64,000 nucleotides of DNA from Marisediminitalea lipolytica. GTDB lineage: Bacteria > Pseudomonadota > Gammaproteobacteria > Enterobacterales > Alteromonadaceae. Of the stretch, positions 20,050 through 28,418 are shown one piece after another (positions within the stretch are counted from its first letter, which is position 1; the number at the start of each line of letters is the position of its first letter). Under the pieces are notes generated by a model. The model ran no database searches and was not told the origin of the DNA. It was given only the letters and a program-made list of their open reading frames with translations. Where the stretch lies: assembly GCF_001758465.1 (NCBI RefSeq), contig NZ_MJIC01000010.1, positions 558,001 to 622,000 on the forward strand, in the 5' to 3' direction. Position numbers and translations under genes: made by a program.

Positions 20050-21495
20050 ATGAACCAACCCTTTGAGCAAGAATTGCAATCCAGCTGGCAGGAACGCCAG
20101 GAATACGCAGAAATGATGTTACCCATTATCGGTAAGTTATACCGTAACAAATCCATCGAAATCTCTGTGTACGGTCGCACGTTATTAAACGCCAGTGCGA
20201 TCGATGTAATCAAAGCTCATCGTAAAGTCCGTTTGCACGAAGGTATTAAATTACGCCTGCGCGAGAGCTACCCAATCCTAGAAGCTATCAATGAAATGCA
20301 ACTGGCACCGGCCCAGATTGACATTGGCAAGCTGGCTTTCGACTTCCATTATGGCAGTGCCGTTGATAAAACTGACCTGACCGCTTACCTTAAGGACAAA
20401 TTAGCGGACGTGGTTGATAAAACAGATGAACATGAACCACAAGACGTTGTGCTTTACGGTTTTGGCCGTATTGGTCGCTTACTGGCCCGCCTGATGATTG
20501 AACGTCAGGGGCAGAACAACAAGCTGCGTCTGCGTGCTATTGTTGTTCGTGGCGGCCGCGATGGCGATTTAGAAAAACGTGCCAGCCTGCTGCGTCGTGA
20601 TTCGATTCACGGACCGTTCAACGGCAGTATTACCATTGACCATGAGCGTAATGCACTGAAAGCTAATGGTTCGTATATACAGGTTATCTATGCTAACAGT
20701 CCGGATGAAATCGATTATACCGCTTATGGTATTAACAATGCGCTCGTGATTGATAACACTGGTATTTGGCGTGACCGCGATGGGTTAGGCTTACACCTGA
20801 AGGCGAAAGGCACGGCAAAAGCACTGCTGACTGCACCTGGTAAAGGCGATATCAAGAACATCGTGTACGGTGTTAACAACAGCGATATCCTTGATTCAGA
20901 CACTATTGTTTCTGCGGCCAGCTGTACCACTAATGCCATTACGCCAGTGCTTAAAGCGCTGGATGAAGAATACGGCATTGTGAATGGCCACGTTGAAACC
21001 GTTCACTCATACACCAATGACCAGAACCTGATTGATAACTATCATAAAGGTGAGCGTCGTGGACGTAGTGCGCCACTAAACATGGTTATTACCGAAACCG
21101 GTGCTGCTAAAGCGGTGGCCAAGGCTTATCCTAAGCTGGCGGGTAAATTAACCGGTAACGCGATCCGCGTGCCGACGCCGAATGTATCAATGGCTATCCT
21201 GAACCTGAACCTGGAAAAAGCCACCGACAAAGTGGCAGTGAATGAATTCCTGCGTGACACCGCGTTGTTCTCATCGCTGCAACATCAGATTGATTACACT
21301 GCATCGACCGAAGTGGTTTCTACCGATATGGTGGGTACCCGTGCAGCTTCTGTGGTCGATTCACAGGCGACAATTGTGGCAGACAACCGCTTAACCCTGT
21401 ACGTCTGGTATGACAACGAATTTGGTTACAGCTGTCAGGTAATGCGTGTAGCCATGGATATGGCTGGAATTACTGTTCCAACGCTGCCAGCCTGA
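20050..21495 (+). CDS. Long GAPDH with about 130-residue N-terminal extension (second gap gene)
   Basis: Residues 132-481 form a full GAPDH: NAD-binding [14 protein letters not shown] at 136-149, catalytic C292 in SAASCTTNAITPV, and H319 in ETVHSYTND. VSMAILNLNLEK and the late WYDNEFGYSCQVMR follow the family pattern. Residues 1-130 are a helical extension absent from GapA. Long GAPDHs of about 480 residues are known in Vibrio, Shewanella and Alteromonas. The specificity (NAD or NADP; glycolytic or gluconeogenic) cannot be read with confidence. It stands alone between a divergent lipoprotein gene and a strong terminator. Confidence 0.9.
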   Translation: MNQPFEQELQSSWQERQEYAEMMLPIIGKLYRNKSIEISVYGRTLLNASAIDVIKAHRKVRLHEGIKLRLRESYPILEAINEMQLAPAQIDIGKLAFDFHYGSAVDKTDLTAYLKDKLADVVDKTDEHEPQDVVLYGFGRIGRLLARLMIERQGQNNKLRLRAIVVRGGRDGDLEKRASLLRRDSIHGPFNGSITIDHERNALKANGSYIQVIYANSPDEIDYTAYGINNALVIDNTGIWRDRDGLGLHLKAKGTAKALLTAPGKGDIKNIVYGVNNSDILDSDTIVSAASCTTNAITPVLKALDEEYGIVNGHVETVHSYTNDQNLIDNYHKGERRGRSAPLNMVITETGAAKAVAKAYPKLAGKLTGNAIRVPTPNVSMAILNLNLEKATDKVAVNEFLRDTALFSSLQHQIDYTASTEVVSTDMVGTRAASVVDSQATIVADNRLTLYVWYDNEFGYSCQVMRVAMDMAGITVPTLPA

Positions 21496-21516
21496 TCGAT
21501 TATTGCTTAAGCTTTA

Positions 21517-21548
21517 AACGGCACCTTTTACGGTGCCGTTTTTTTTTG
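21517..21548 (+). terminator. Rho-independent terminator after the long GAPDH gene
   Basis: AACGGCACC (21517-21525) pairs with GGTGCCGTT (21532-21540) and is followed by an unbroken T-run. It lies 22 bases after the stop codon. This is a textbook terminator. Confidence 0.93.
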
Positions 21549-21687
21549 CTCCCCGTAACTGATTAATAGATCGCCATAAACCACAAAAATCGGCTTTTCA
21601 CCGTTTAAGTGCATAGTATTGTTAATCTCGACTGTGTTAAATTAAGTCATTCGCACAGACATATAAAACAGATAACTATAACGACAG

Positions 21688-22818
21688 ATGCAGATATCCA
21701 GCCATTTTGATAGCGGTAACATCCGCGTGATTCGCGCCGAGCAACCAGACGACATCCTGCTTGCCATCAATAAAGATAACCAATCCGACTTTTACCAGTG
21801 GTTTCATTTTCGCCTAACCGGTGAAGTTAATTGTTTGCACACGCTGCAAATTACCGAACTGGCCGGTTCGGCTTATCCGAATGGCTGGGAAGGATACAAC
21901 GTACTGGCGTCTTACGATCGTCAGACCTGGTTCAGGGTCGACAGTGAATTTAACGGTGATACGCTGACGTTTAGCATTGCGCTGGAACAGCCGCAGGTGT
22001 ATTTCGCTTATTTCATTCCGTATAGCTACGAGCGTCATCTGGATTTGTTAGCCGATGCACAGTGTTCGCCTTTGTGTGAGTTAAAATACCTGGGCGAAAC
22101 CCTGGACGGACGCGACATGTCCATGCTGGTGATTGGTGAGCCGGCTGAAGGAAAACGCAATATCTGGATTACTGCACGTCAACACCCCGGCGAGAGCATG
22201 GCCGAATGGTGTGCTGAAGGCATTATAGGGCGCCTGCTTGATGAGCAGGACGGTATTGCCCGTTCATTGCTGGACAAAGCGGTGTTTTACATTGTCCCGA
22301 ATATGAACCCTGATGGCAGTGCCCGGGGTCATTTACGTACCAATGCGGTAGGGACTAACCTCAACCGTGAGTGGGAGACCCCCAGTCTGCAAGCCAGTCC
22401 TGAAGTGTATTATGTGCTCAACGCAATGCATGAAGTGGGCGTGGACATGTATCTGGATCTGCATGGTGACGAAGCGTTACCCTATAATTTTGTCGCCGGA
22501 AGTGAAGGAATTCCCGCTTACTCAGAACGTCTGGAGCAGCTTGAAAGTCAGTTTAAGCAGGCATTACTGATGGCGACGCCTGAGTTCCAGGATGAATTTG
22601 GCTATGCCAAAGATGCACCCGGACAAGCAAATCTGACCATTGCATCCAATGCGGTGGGACAAGCATTTGAATGTCTGGCCTATACGATAGAAATGCCTTT
22701 TAAAGATAATAATAATTTACCTGATCCATTATTCGGCTGGTCGGTGCAACGTTGCCAGCAGTTTGGTGAGGATATCCTGGTAGCCACGCACAATGTGGTT
22801 GGCAGCTTAAGGACATAA
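21688..22818 (+). CDS. M14-family zinc carboxypeptidase, cytosolic (CCP-like)
   Basis: This is a zinc metallocarboxypeptidase of the cytosolic carboxypeptidase (CCP/AGBL-like) branch of M14. An N-terminal beta domain (1-115) precedes the catalytic domain. Zinc ligands are H166 and E169 in RQHPGES and H259 in DLHGDE. NPDG at 207-210, NLNREW at 224-229 and the catalytic E335 in YTIEMPF complete the site. No signal peptide is visible, so it acts in the cytosol. Eukaryotic relatives remove C-terminal or side-chain glutamates; the bacterial substrate is unknown. An AGCS amino-acid symporter follows 81 bases downstream on the same strand, which may hint at peptide or amino-acid use. Confidence 0.88.
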   Translation: MQISSHFDSGNIRVIRAEQPDDILLAINKDNQSDFYQWFHFRLTGEVNCLHTLQITELAGSAYPNGWEGYNVLASYDRQTWFRVDSEFNGDTLTFSIALEQPQVYFAYFIPYSYERHLDLLADAQCSPLCELKYLGETLDGRDMSMLVIGEPAEGKRNIWITARQHPGESMAEWCAEGIIGRLLDEQDGIARSLLDKAVFYIVPNMNPDGSARGHLRTNAVGTNLNREWETPSLQASPEVYYVLNAMHEVGVDMYLDLHGDEALPYNFVAGSEGIPAYSERLEQLESQFKQALLMATPEFQDEFGYAKDAPGQANLTIASNAVGQAFECLAYTIEMPFKDNNNLPDPLFGWSVQRCQQFGEDILVATHNVVGSLRT

Positions 22819-22899
22819 TAACAATAAAACCCGTATCGCCCCTGCACAGACACAGCAGGGGACGCAGGGTTATCCATTTAACAACAAGGGGAAACTGGT

Positions 22900-24567
22900 T
22901 TGGAAGGCTTGTTTAATTTTTTAACGTCAGTCGACGGGATGCTGGGGGGAGCCGACTGGTTTCCTTTTGTGCTGTTAGGCGTAGGCTTATTTTTTACGAT
23001 TTATCTTAAATTCCCACAAATTCGCTTTTTTAAGCATGCGTGGATGGTGGTAACGGGCAAGTTTGATCACAACGACGATCCAGGAGACACCACCCATTTC
23101 AGAGCGTTGACCACAGCCCTGTCCGGTACGGTAGGCACCGGTAATATCAGTGGTGTGGCCTTTGCTATCTTTTTAGGCGGACCGGCGGCTTTATTCTGGA
23201 TGTGGGCCACGGCTTTTCTTGGCATGACCACCAAGTTTGTTGAGGTGACCTTATCTCACAAGTACCGGGTTAAAACCGAGGATGGAACCATGGCGGGCGG
23301 CCCCATGTATTTTATGGACCGCGGCCTGAACATGAAATGGCTGGCAGTGGCGTTTGCAATTGCTACGGTCATTTGTTCCTTTGGTACCGGTAACCTGCCA
23401 CAAAGTAATGGTATTGCTACCAGTATCGAAGCGACGTTCGGCATTGACCCAATGATTGTGGGTGGTGTACTGGCGGTGCTGTTAGCCCTGGTTATTCTGG
23501 GCGGCATTCAGCGTATTGCCGCATTTACTGCCCGCGTAGTGCCGCTGATGGCAGTCATTTACCTGATTGGTGCGCTAGCCGTAATCTTCGCCAATATTGA
23601 AAATGTCGTGCCTTCGTTTATGGCTGTGATCAGCGATGCCTTTACCGGTTCGGCGGCAGCAGGCGGCTTTTTGGGCGCATCACTGGCTTACGCGTTTAAC
23701 CGTGGGGTAAACCGTGGCTTATTCTCCAACGAAGCGGGGCAGGGCTCTGCACCTATAGCCCACGCGGCAGCAAAAACCACTGAGCCTGCCTCAGAAGGTA
23801 TGGTGTCGTTACTTGAGCCGTTTATTGATACCATCATTATTTGTACTATTACCGGTCTGGTTATCCTGTCGTCGGGTGTGTGGAAGGAAAAACATGAAAA
23901 CGTGTTTGACCGTTCTGACATGATTTTTGTGGCCGGTGAATATTCAGACACAGTGGATGCCGATAAACAGGCACTCTACAACTATCTTAACGGGGTTAGT
24001 GGCAGCGAGCTGGAAAATTATACCGGGGCAATTACGGTGGTGAACGGTACCGCAGTAACAGGTGGTTACACTTTGATTAACGCCCGCTCGGTAGCGGAAG
24101 ACGTGCAGTTTTTAGTGGGCAGTGAAGATCCTTTCTCAGGTACGTTGCAAATTAAAAACGGTAAGCCGGTGAAAGAAAACCTGATGGTTAAAGGTAAATC
24201 ACTGGTACACTCTGCACCGCTTACGACAATAGCGTTTACCCGTGGCTGGTTTGGTGATTTTGGTCAGTATATTGTATCGATTGGCTTGTTATTATTTGCT
24301 TTCTCAACTGCCATTGCCTGGTCTTATTATGGTGACCGCGCCATGACCTATTTGTTGGGGCCACGTTCCATCATGCCGTACCGGGTGATTTATGTTGCTG
24401 GTTTTTTCTGGGCATCATTCTCAGATACTACCCTGGTGTGGGCATTGTCAGCCGTAGCCATTGTGGTGATGACCCTGCCTAACCTGTTTGGTATTGTGCT
24501 GTTAAGTAAAGAAATGAAAGAAACCATGGATCATTACTGGCAGCGGGTAAAAGAGAGCGAAAAGTAA
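22900..24567 (+). CDS. Sodium/alanine symporter, AGCS family
   Basis: This is an inner-membrane carrier taking up alanine or glycine with sodium. Family signatures near the N-terminus are [18 protein letters not shown] and [14 protein letters not shown]; further on come [19 protein letters not shown] and [15 protein letters not shown]. It starts with TTG at 22900 preceded by AAGGGG. At 555 residues it is about 100 longer than common AGCS proteins; a hydrophilic insert at roughly residues 330-440 (starting [14 protein letters not shown]) accounts for it. A CCCCTGC/GCAGGGG hairpin lies just upstream at 22839-22861, of unknown role. Confidence 0.92.
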   Translation: MEGLFNFLTSVDGMLGGADWFPFVLLGVGLFFTIYLKFPQIRFFKHAWMVVTGKFDHNDDPGDTTHFRALTTALSGTVGTGNISGVAFAIFLGGPAALFWMWATAFLGMTTKFVEVTLSHKYRVKTEDGTMAGGPMYFMDRGLNMKWLAVAFAIATVICSFGTGNLPQSNGIATSIEATFGIDPMIVGGVLAVLLALVILGGIQRIAAFTARVVPLMAVIYLIGALAVIFANIENVVPSFMAVISDAFTGSAAAGGFLGASLAYAFNRGVNRGLFSNEAGQGSAPIAHAAAKTTEPASEGMVSLLEPFIDTIIICTITGLVILSSGVWKEKHENVFDRSDMIFVAGEYSDTVDADKQALYNYLNGVSGSELENYTGAITVVNGTAVTGGYTLINARSVAEDVQFLVGSEDPFSGTLQIKNGKPVKENLMVKGKSLVHSAPLTTIAFTRGWFGDFGQYIVSIGLLLFAFSTAIAWSYYGDRAMTYLLGPRSIMPYRVIYVAGFFWASFSDTTLVWALSAVAIVVMTLPNLFGIVLLSKEMKETMDHYWQRVKESEK

Positions 24568-24623
24568 AAGTAAACCAGAGCCGGGGTTGCTAAGTAATAA
24601 CAGTAACCCGGCGATGAAATACG

Positions 24624-24648
24624 AAAGCCAGGACCATCCTGGCTTTTT
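24624..24648 (+). terminator. Rho-independent terminator after the AGCS symporter
   Basis: AAAGCCAGGA (24624-24633) pairs perfectly with TCCTGGCTTT (24637-24646) around a three-base loop, followed by T residues. It lies 57 bases after the stop. Confidence 0.9.
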
Positions 24649-24696
24649 GATATGATGCGTGTAATGCGCAGCGAAATGCATTTGTGAGGAGATAGA

Positions 24697-25026
24697 ATGG
24701 CATTAATTGATTGTCCGTCGTGTGGTAAAAAGATGTCAGATAAAGCCAAGACGTGTCCTAATTGTGACTTTTCTTACGGCGATGCCTCGGTTGAGGATAT
24801 CGAACGTAAAGAGAGCATGAAACGCTTTAAGAAAATGCACAATATTCAAAATCAATCCATGCTGGCGATGCTGTTATTTATTGGTGGGTTTGGATTTATG
24901 TACTGGGGTGGCGTGTCGCCCGGTGATGTTCAGCACAGTGTGGCATTAATGACCTGTGTTATCGGTTTTTTGTGGTACGGCATTAACCGTGTTCGTATTG
25001 TCTTATTAAAGCGATCAAGTAAATGA
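24697..25026 (+). CDS. Zinc-ribbon protein with two membrane segments
   Basis: The function is unknown. Residues 1-30 are a small zinc ribbon with two CxxC knuckles (CPSCGKKM and CPNCDFSY). A charged linker follows, then two hydrophobic segments at about 52-70 and 80-98, and a basic tail. The protein should sit in the inner membrane with the ribbon in the cytosol. An AGGAG precedes the ATG. The stop overlaps the start of the YeaC gene (ATGA), so the two are co-translated. It begins a four-gene overlapping run ending at 28303. Confidence 0.8.
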   Translation: MALIDCPSCGKKMSDKAKTCPNCDFSYGDASVEDIERKESMKRFKKMHNIQNQSMLAMLLFIGGFGFMYWGGVSPGDVQHSVALMTCVIGFLWYGINRVRIVLLKRSSK

Positions 25027-25316
25027 ATGTAGAACAACTTCTTGCCGCCATGACGCCGGACGTTTACGAACGTCTGCGTCAGGCTGTTGAAACGGGTAAG
25101 TGGCCGGATGGCAAGGTATTGTCTGACGAACAAAAAGAAAACTGTCTGCAGGCTGTTTTGTTATATCAGGCCAAAATCGCGCAAACTAACGAACATATGA
25201 CAGTTGGTGAGACAGGCGAGATTATCCATAAAAGTAAAAGTGAGCTGCGTCGCGAATTACGCGAAAGTCAGTCAAATGAACAATCCATTGCGCGGTTTAA
25301 ACAGGATGATATTTAG
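25023..25316 (+). CDS. YeaC family protein (DUF1315)
   Basis: This 97-residue protein resembles E. coli YeaC (DUF1315), of unknown function. The start NVEQLLAAMTPDVYERLRQA and WPDGKVLSDEQKENCLQA are characteristic. It is mostly helical with an acidic/basic C-terminal half and no signal peptide. It overlaps the upstream zinc-ribbon gene by four bases and the downstream DUF349 gene by eleven. In E. coli, yeaC sits near msrB and gapA, genes also in this window about 6-15 kb away. Confidence 0.85.
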   Translation: MNVEQLLAAMTPDVYERLRQAVETGKWPDGKVLSDEQKENCLQAVLLYQAKIAQTNEHMTVGETGEIIHKSKSELRRELRESQSNEQSIARFKQDDI

Positions 25317-28083
25317 TCGATTTTTTTCGCCTTCCCATAGTAGTAACGATCCGGACACAAGATTAAAAGCCATTGCCAAACTGTCACCAGATTCGCCCAA
25401 CGAACGGCGGATCCTGCACGAACTGGCTTTTAACGATGCTAATCATAATGTCAGCCTGGCGGCATTGGAAAAGCTTAATTCTTTTGTGCTGTGGCTGAAA
25501 ATGTCACAAATTGCGAAAGACGTTAAATTGCTGAATGCAGCGCAGGCGCGGGTAGAGTGCGCCCTGATTGATGGTCATGCTGATATCAGTCTGCGTGAAA
25601 TCAAAGAATATTTGCTGAAAACGGCACCCACCGAGCAACTGATGAAATGTCTGCCACTGATGACAGAGTTGCATCAGGATGCTGATTTTTGCCTGGCAGT
25701 ACTGAGCAAAGTTAGTCGCAGCAGTTTTACTCAGCAGTTTATTATTGCCACCCCTGAGCAGAGCCTGAAGCGGGTTATTATCGAGCAAAGCCAGGACACT
25801 GACATGTTGCAGCGCTTATTGCGTAAAACGTCAGATAAAGCCTTACAGAGCGTGCTCAGTGAACGTATTGCGGTGTTAACCGAACTGGCCGAAAAGCCAG
25901 AAAAGCTGACGCGGGAAGTCACACTGGTGTTGTCCAAACTGATGGCCACTTTGGATAAAGCTGACTATTTACAAATTCGCGATAGCCAGCAGTTACTCAA
26001 TGAGCAATATGCGGCGCTCAGCAGCCAATTCGATTGTCTCGATAGCGAAGCCCGGGACGCTTTTAATAGCAAACTACAGGCATTAAATACGCGTATTAAC
26101 GCGCTGTTAGCGCGCTTAAAACCGGTGTACGAAGCAGAGCAACAGGCTGCCAGACACGAACAGGCCAAAGCAACTTCTGCCCAGGCTGTGGCTGAAGTAA
26201 AACGCTTACATAAGCAGTTGCAGGGCGAACAACTGTTAAGTCTGACCCTGGGCGAAGTCTCGGTGTTTCAACAGGCTGTGGAAGCGGCTGAGCGGGCGCT
26301 GGCAGAACTCCAGCAGTTTGAAGCGCCAGCGGAACAAATTGAGTCAATGCTGGAAAGCTACCGCAGCATGTGGGACCGGTTGCCAGAGTTACAGCGTCAG
26401 GTGACCGCGGCACAAAGTCAGCTGCAGAGCTGGGAAGCGTTATTGAAAGTGGATGACGCCGAGTGGCAACTGGACTCGTTAAAGCAGGAATGGCAACAAC
26501 GGGTTGCTGACATGGTGGTGGTGCCAGCCTTTTTGCTCAACCGCTGGCAGCAGCTGTTTGAACAATTTAAGGTTATCCATCAGCAGCGCCAGTCCAGTCA
26601 GCAACGCCATCTTAAGCATTGCCGAAAGCATATCAATATCATTAATAACCTGGTGGAGCAGGGTAAGTACCGTGCGGCTATGACCCGTTTTCAGCGGCTC
26701 GAAGCAGACTATCAGTCCTTGCCACAGGATACTCAGGCGCTGCTCGAGAAACGCTTTGAGCAGACCCGCGAGCAAATTGCCCGTCTGGAAGGCTGGCAGA
26801 TTTATCTTGCGGCGCCGCGAAAACCCGAGTTGATTGAACAGGCCGAAGCGCTTCTCAATGAAAAGCAGGACGATATGCCTGCGCGAGCGCGTTCCATTAA
26901 GTATTTGCGTCAGCAATGGCAAAGTCTCGGAGAAAGTCACAACGCCCAGGACAACGAGCTGAATCAACGCTTTGATGCGCTGTTGGAACAGGCTTTTGAA
27001 CCTTGTCGTCGTTATTATGCGCAATTAGAACAGCAAAACGATGCCGCTGCCGAACAGCGTCAGCAGCTTATTGCGCAAATGCTGGCTTTGCCGGACACTG
27101 AACTGACAATGGCAGAACGCTACCAGCAGTTTGAAGCGCTTAAGAAGCAGTGGCAGCAGGCCAGTCAAACCGATGCTGAACGCTATCGTCAGCTGCGCGA
27201 TGAGTGGGATACCGCTTGCGCTACAGTGCTCGATACTATTGTTCCCTGGCTGCAGGAAAATCGTCAGGCTAAACAGACGCTGATAGACGAAGTCAAAGCG
27301 TTAGCCAGTCAGGATGATATGGATTTTGCTCGTCAGCAGGCCAAAACGTATCAGAGTCAGTGGAAGTCAATTGGTCCTGCCGGTAAACGCTACGAATCTA
27401 AATTGTGGTTTGCATTTAAGCAGGCTAACGATGGGATTTTCAGCAAGGTCAAATCTGCCCAGGCGCAGCAAAAAGCTGAGCAGTCGGCGGCCGCTCAGCA
27501 GTGGCGCGAGCAGCTAAATTTAGTGGCTCAAGCCGTGAATGAAGCGACACAAGCCGACAGTGACATTCAGCAACAGTTGAGCGAGTGTGCCGCGGCTTTG
27601 CAGCAGGTTGCTGATAACCGAATGCAGAAATCATTACAGCGCGAATTAGACGCTTTGCAAGCCGAGTTTTCTGAGCAGGTAAATGCTCGTTTACAACAGC
27701 AACTGATGGAGGAATTAACTGACTGTCTGCAACAGCTGTTTAATGGCGCTACGATGTCATCCTGGCAAGCTTCTACTGCAACGCGGTTACCTGCGGCCTG
27801 GTTTAAAGGCAATGAAATTACGTCTGTTGAGGACTGGCAAAAAAACCTGGTAACACTGGAAGTGCTGGCGCAACTGGATTCACCGGAAGCGGAAGGTTCA
27901 TTGCGTTCGACCATTCAGCTGCAACTGATGCAGTCCAAGCTTAATGGTGAACAATTACCGTCAGCCTCTCACCTGATTGCGGCATTACTGGCCAGTAATA
28001 CCGTGCTGGCAGAATTAGACGCCAGTATGTTCAGGGGGCGCCTGCTGGATGTGTGTGCCAGTTTTATTCTGACTCAGGAGTAA
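25306..28083 (+). CDS. Large DUF349 repeat protein
   Basis: This 925-residue soluble protein is built of HEAT-like N-terminal helices (LKAIAKLSPDSPNERRILHE) followed by long coiled coils and DUF349 repeats. The repeat pattern is seen in segments such as IKYLRQQWQSLGESH, FEALKKQWQQASQTD and AKTYQSQWKSIGPAG, each with a W at the same place. It is rich in Gln, Leu and Ala. No signal peptide or catalytic motif is visible. DUF349 proteins are unassigned in bacteria. I chose the ATG at 25306, inside the end of the YeaC gene, because MIFSRFF begins the recognisable protein; the frame is open from 25204. Confidence 0.85.
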   Translation: MIFSRFFSPSHSSNDPDTRLKAIAKLSPDSPNERRILHELAFNDANHNVSLAALEKLNSFVLWLKMSQIAKDVKLLNAAQARVECALIDGHADISLREIKEYLLKTAPTEQLMKCLPLMTELHQDADFCLAVLSKVSRSSFTQQFIIATPEQSLKRVIIEQSQDTDMLQRLLRKTSDKALQSVLSERIAVLTELAEKPEKLTREVTLVLSKLMATLDKADYLQIRDSQQLLNEQYAALSSQFDCLDSEARDAFNSKLQALNTRINALLARLKPVYEAEQQAARHEQAKATSAQAVAEVKRLHKQLQGEQLLSLTLGEVSVFQQAVEAAERALAELQQFEAPAEQIESMLESYRSMWDRLPELQRQVTAAQSQLQSWEALLKVDDAEWQLDSLKQEWQQRVADMVVVPAFLLNRWQQLFEQFKVIHQQRQSSQQRHLKHCRKHINIINNLVEQGKYRAAMTRFQRLEADYQSLPQDTQALLEKRFEQTREQIARLEGWQIYLAAPRKPELIEQAEALLNEKQDDMPARARSIKYLRQQWQSLGESHNAQDNELNQRFDALLEQAFEPCRRYYAQLEQQNDAAAEQRQQLIAQMLALPDTELTMAERYQQFEALKKQWQQASQTDAERYRQLRDEWDTACATVLDTIVPWLQENRQAKQTLIDEVKALASQDDMDFARQQAKTYQSQWKSIGPAGKRYESKLWFAFKQANDGIFSKVKSAQAQQKAEQSAAAQQWREQLNLVAQAVNEATQADSDIQQQLSECAAALQQVADNRMQKSLQRELDALQAEFSEQVNARLQQQLMEELTDCLQQLFNGATMSSWQASTATRLPAAWFKGNEITSVEDWQKNLVTLEVLAQLDSPEAEGSLRSTIQLQLMQSKLNGEQLPSASHLIAALLASNTVLAELDASMFRGRLLDVCASFILTQE

Positions 28084-28087
28084 ACGG

Positions 28088-28303
28088 ATGCGCAATTCGG
28101 TGGAATATGTTTTTCCTTCACAGCCGTTAGCATACCGGTTTTTAAATACGGTAAGGCACTTTGACGCGGAACAGTTGGTGGTTAAATATGGCCAGACTAA
28201 TCTGCATGTTAAAGTGAGTTATCGGATTAAAACCGATGGATTTGATGCGACATTAGGGGAGCTGGATGATTTGGCCCGCCAGATGGAAGGCTGTGAAGTG
28301 TAA
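28088..28303 (+). CDS. Small protein of unknown function (71 residues)
   Basis: I do not recognise this protein. It starts four bases after the DUF349 stop with a GGAGTAAACGG stretch ahead of ATG, so it is probably co-translated. It reads as alternating strands and helices (VEYVFPSQPLAYRFLNT, then LHVKVSYRIK), ending with an acidic helix; this resembles a small alpha/beta fold. No Cys pair, signal peptide or membrane segment is seen apart from a single late Cys. The position at the end of a conserved-looking operon supports a real gene. Confidence 0.65.
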   Translation: MRNSVEYVFPSQPLAYRFLNTVRHFDAEQLVVKYGQTNLHVKVSYRIKTDGFDATLGELDDLARQMEGCEV

Positions 28304-28350
28304 TGTCGAAAACACCAGCGGTTTGCTGAATCATCTCACCTGAAACGATT

Positions 28351-28387
28351 ATATTACCCGCAGATTTAACAATCTGACGGGTAATAT
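28351..28387. terminator. Hairpin between convergent genes, possible bidirectional terminator
   Basis: ATATTACCCG (28351-28360) pairs with CGGGTAATAT (28378-28387), and AGATT/AATCT extends the stem inside with small bulges. It lies between the end of the 28088-28303 gene and the end of the TonB receptor gene on the other strand. No good T-run follows on either strand, so termination is inferred from position. Confidence 0.5.
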
Positions 28388-28418
28388 TGCGTTAACGCTT
28401 TATTAATGATGCCACTGG

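Noticed and set aside
22839-22861. CCCCTGC/GCAGGGG hairpin before the AGCS gene as a riboswitch
   Set aside because: A single seven-base stem with no conserved aptamer features and no T-run; too little to call a riboswitch or terminator.
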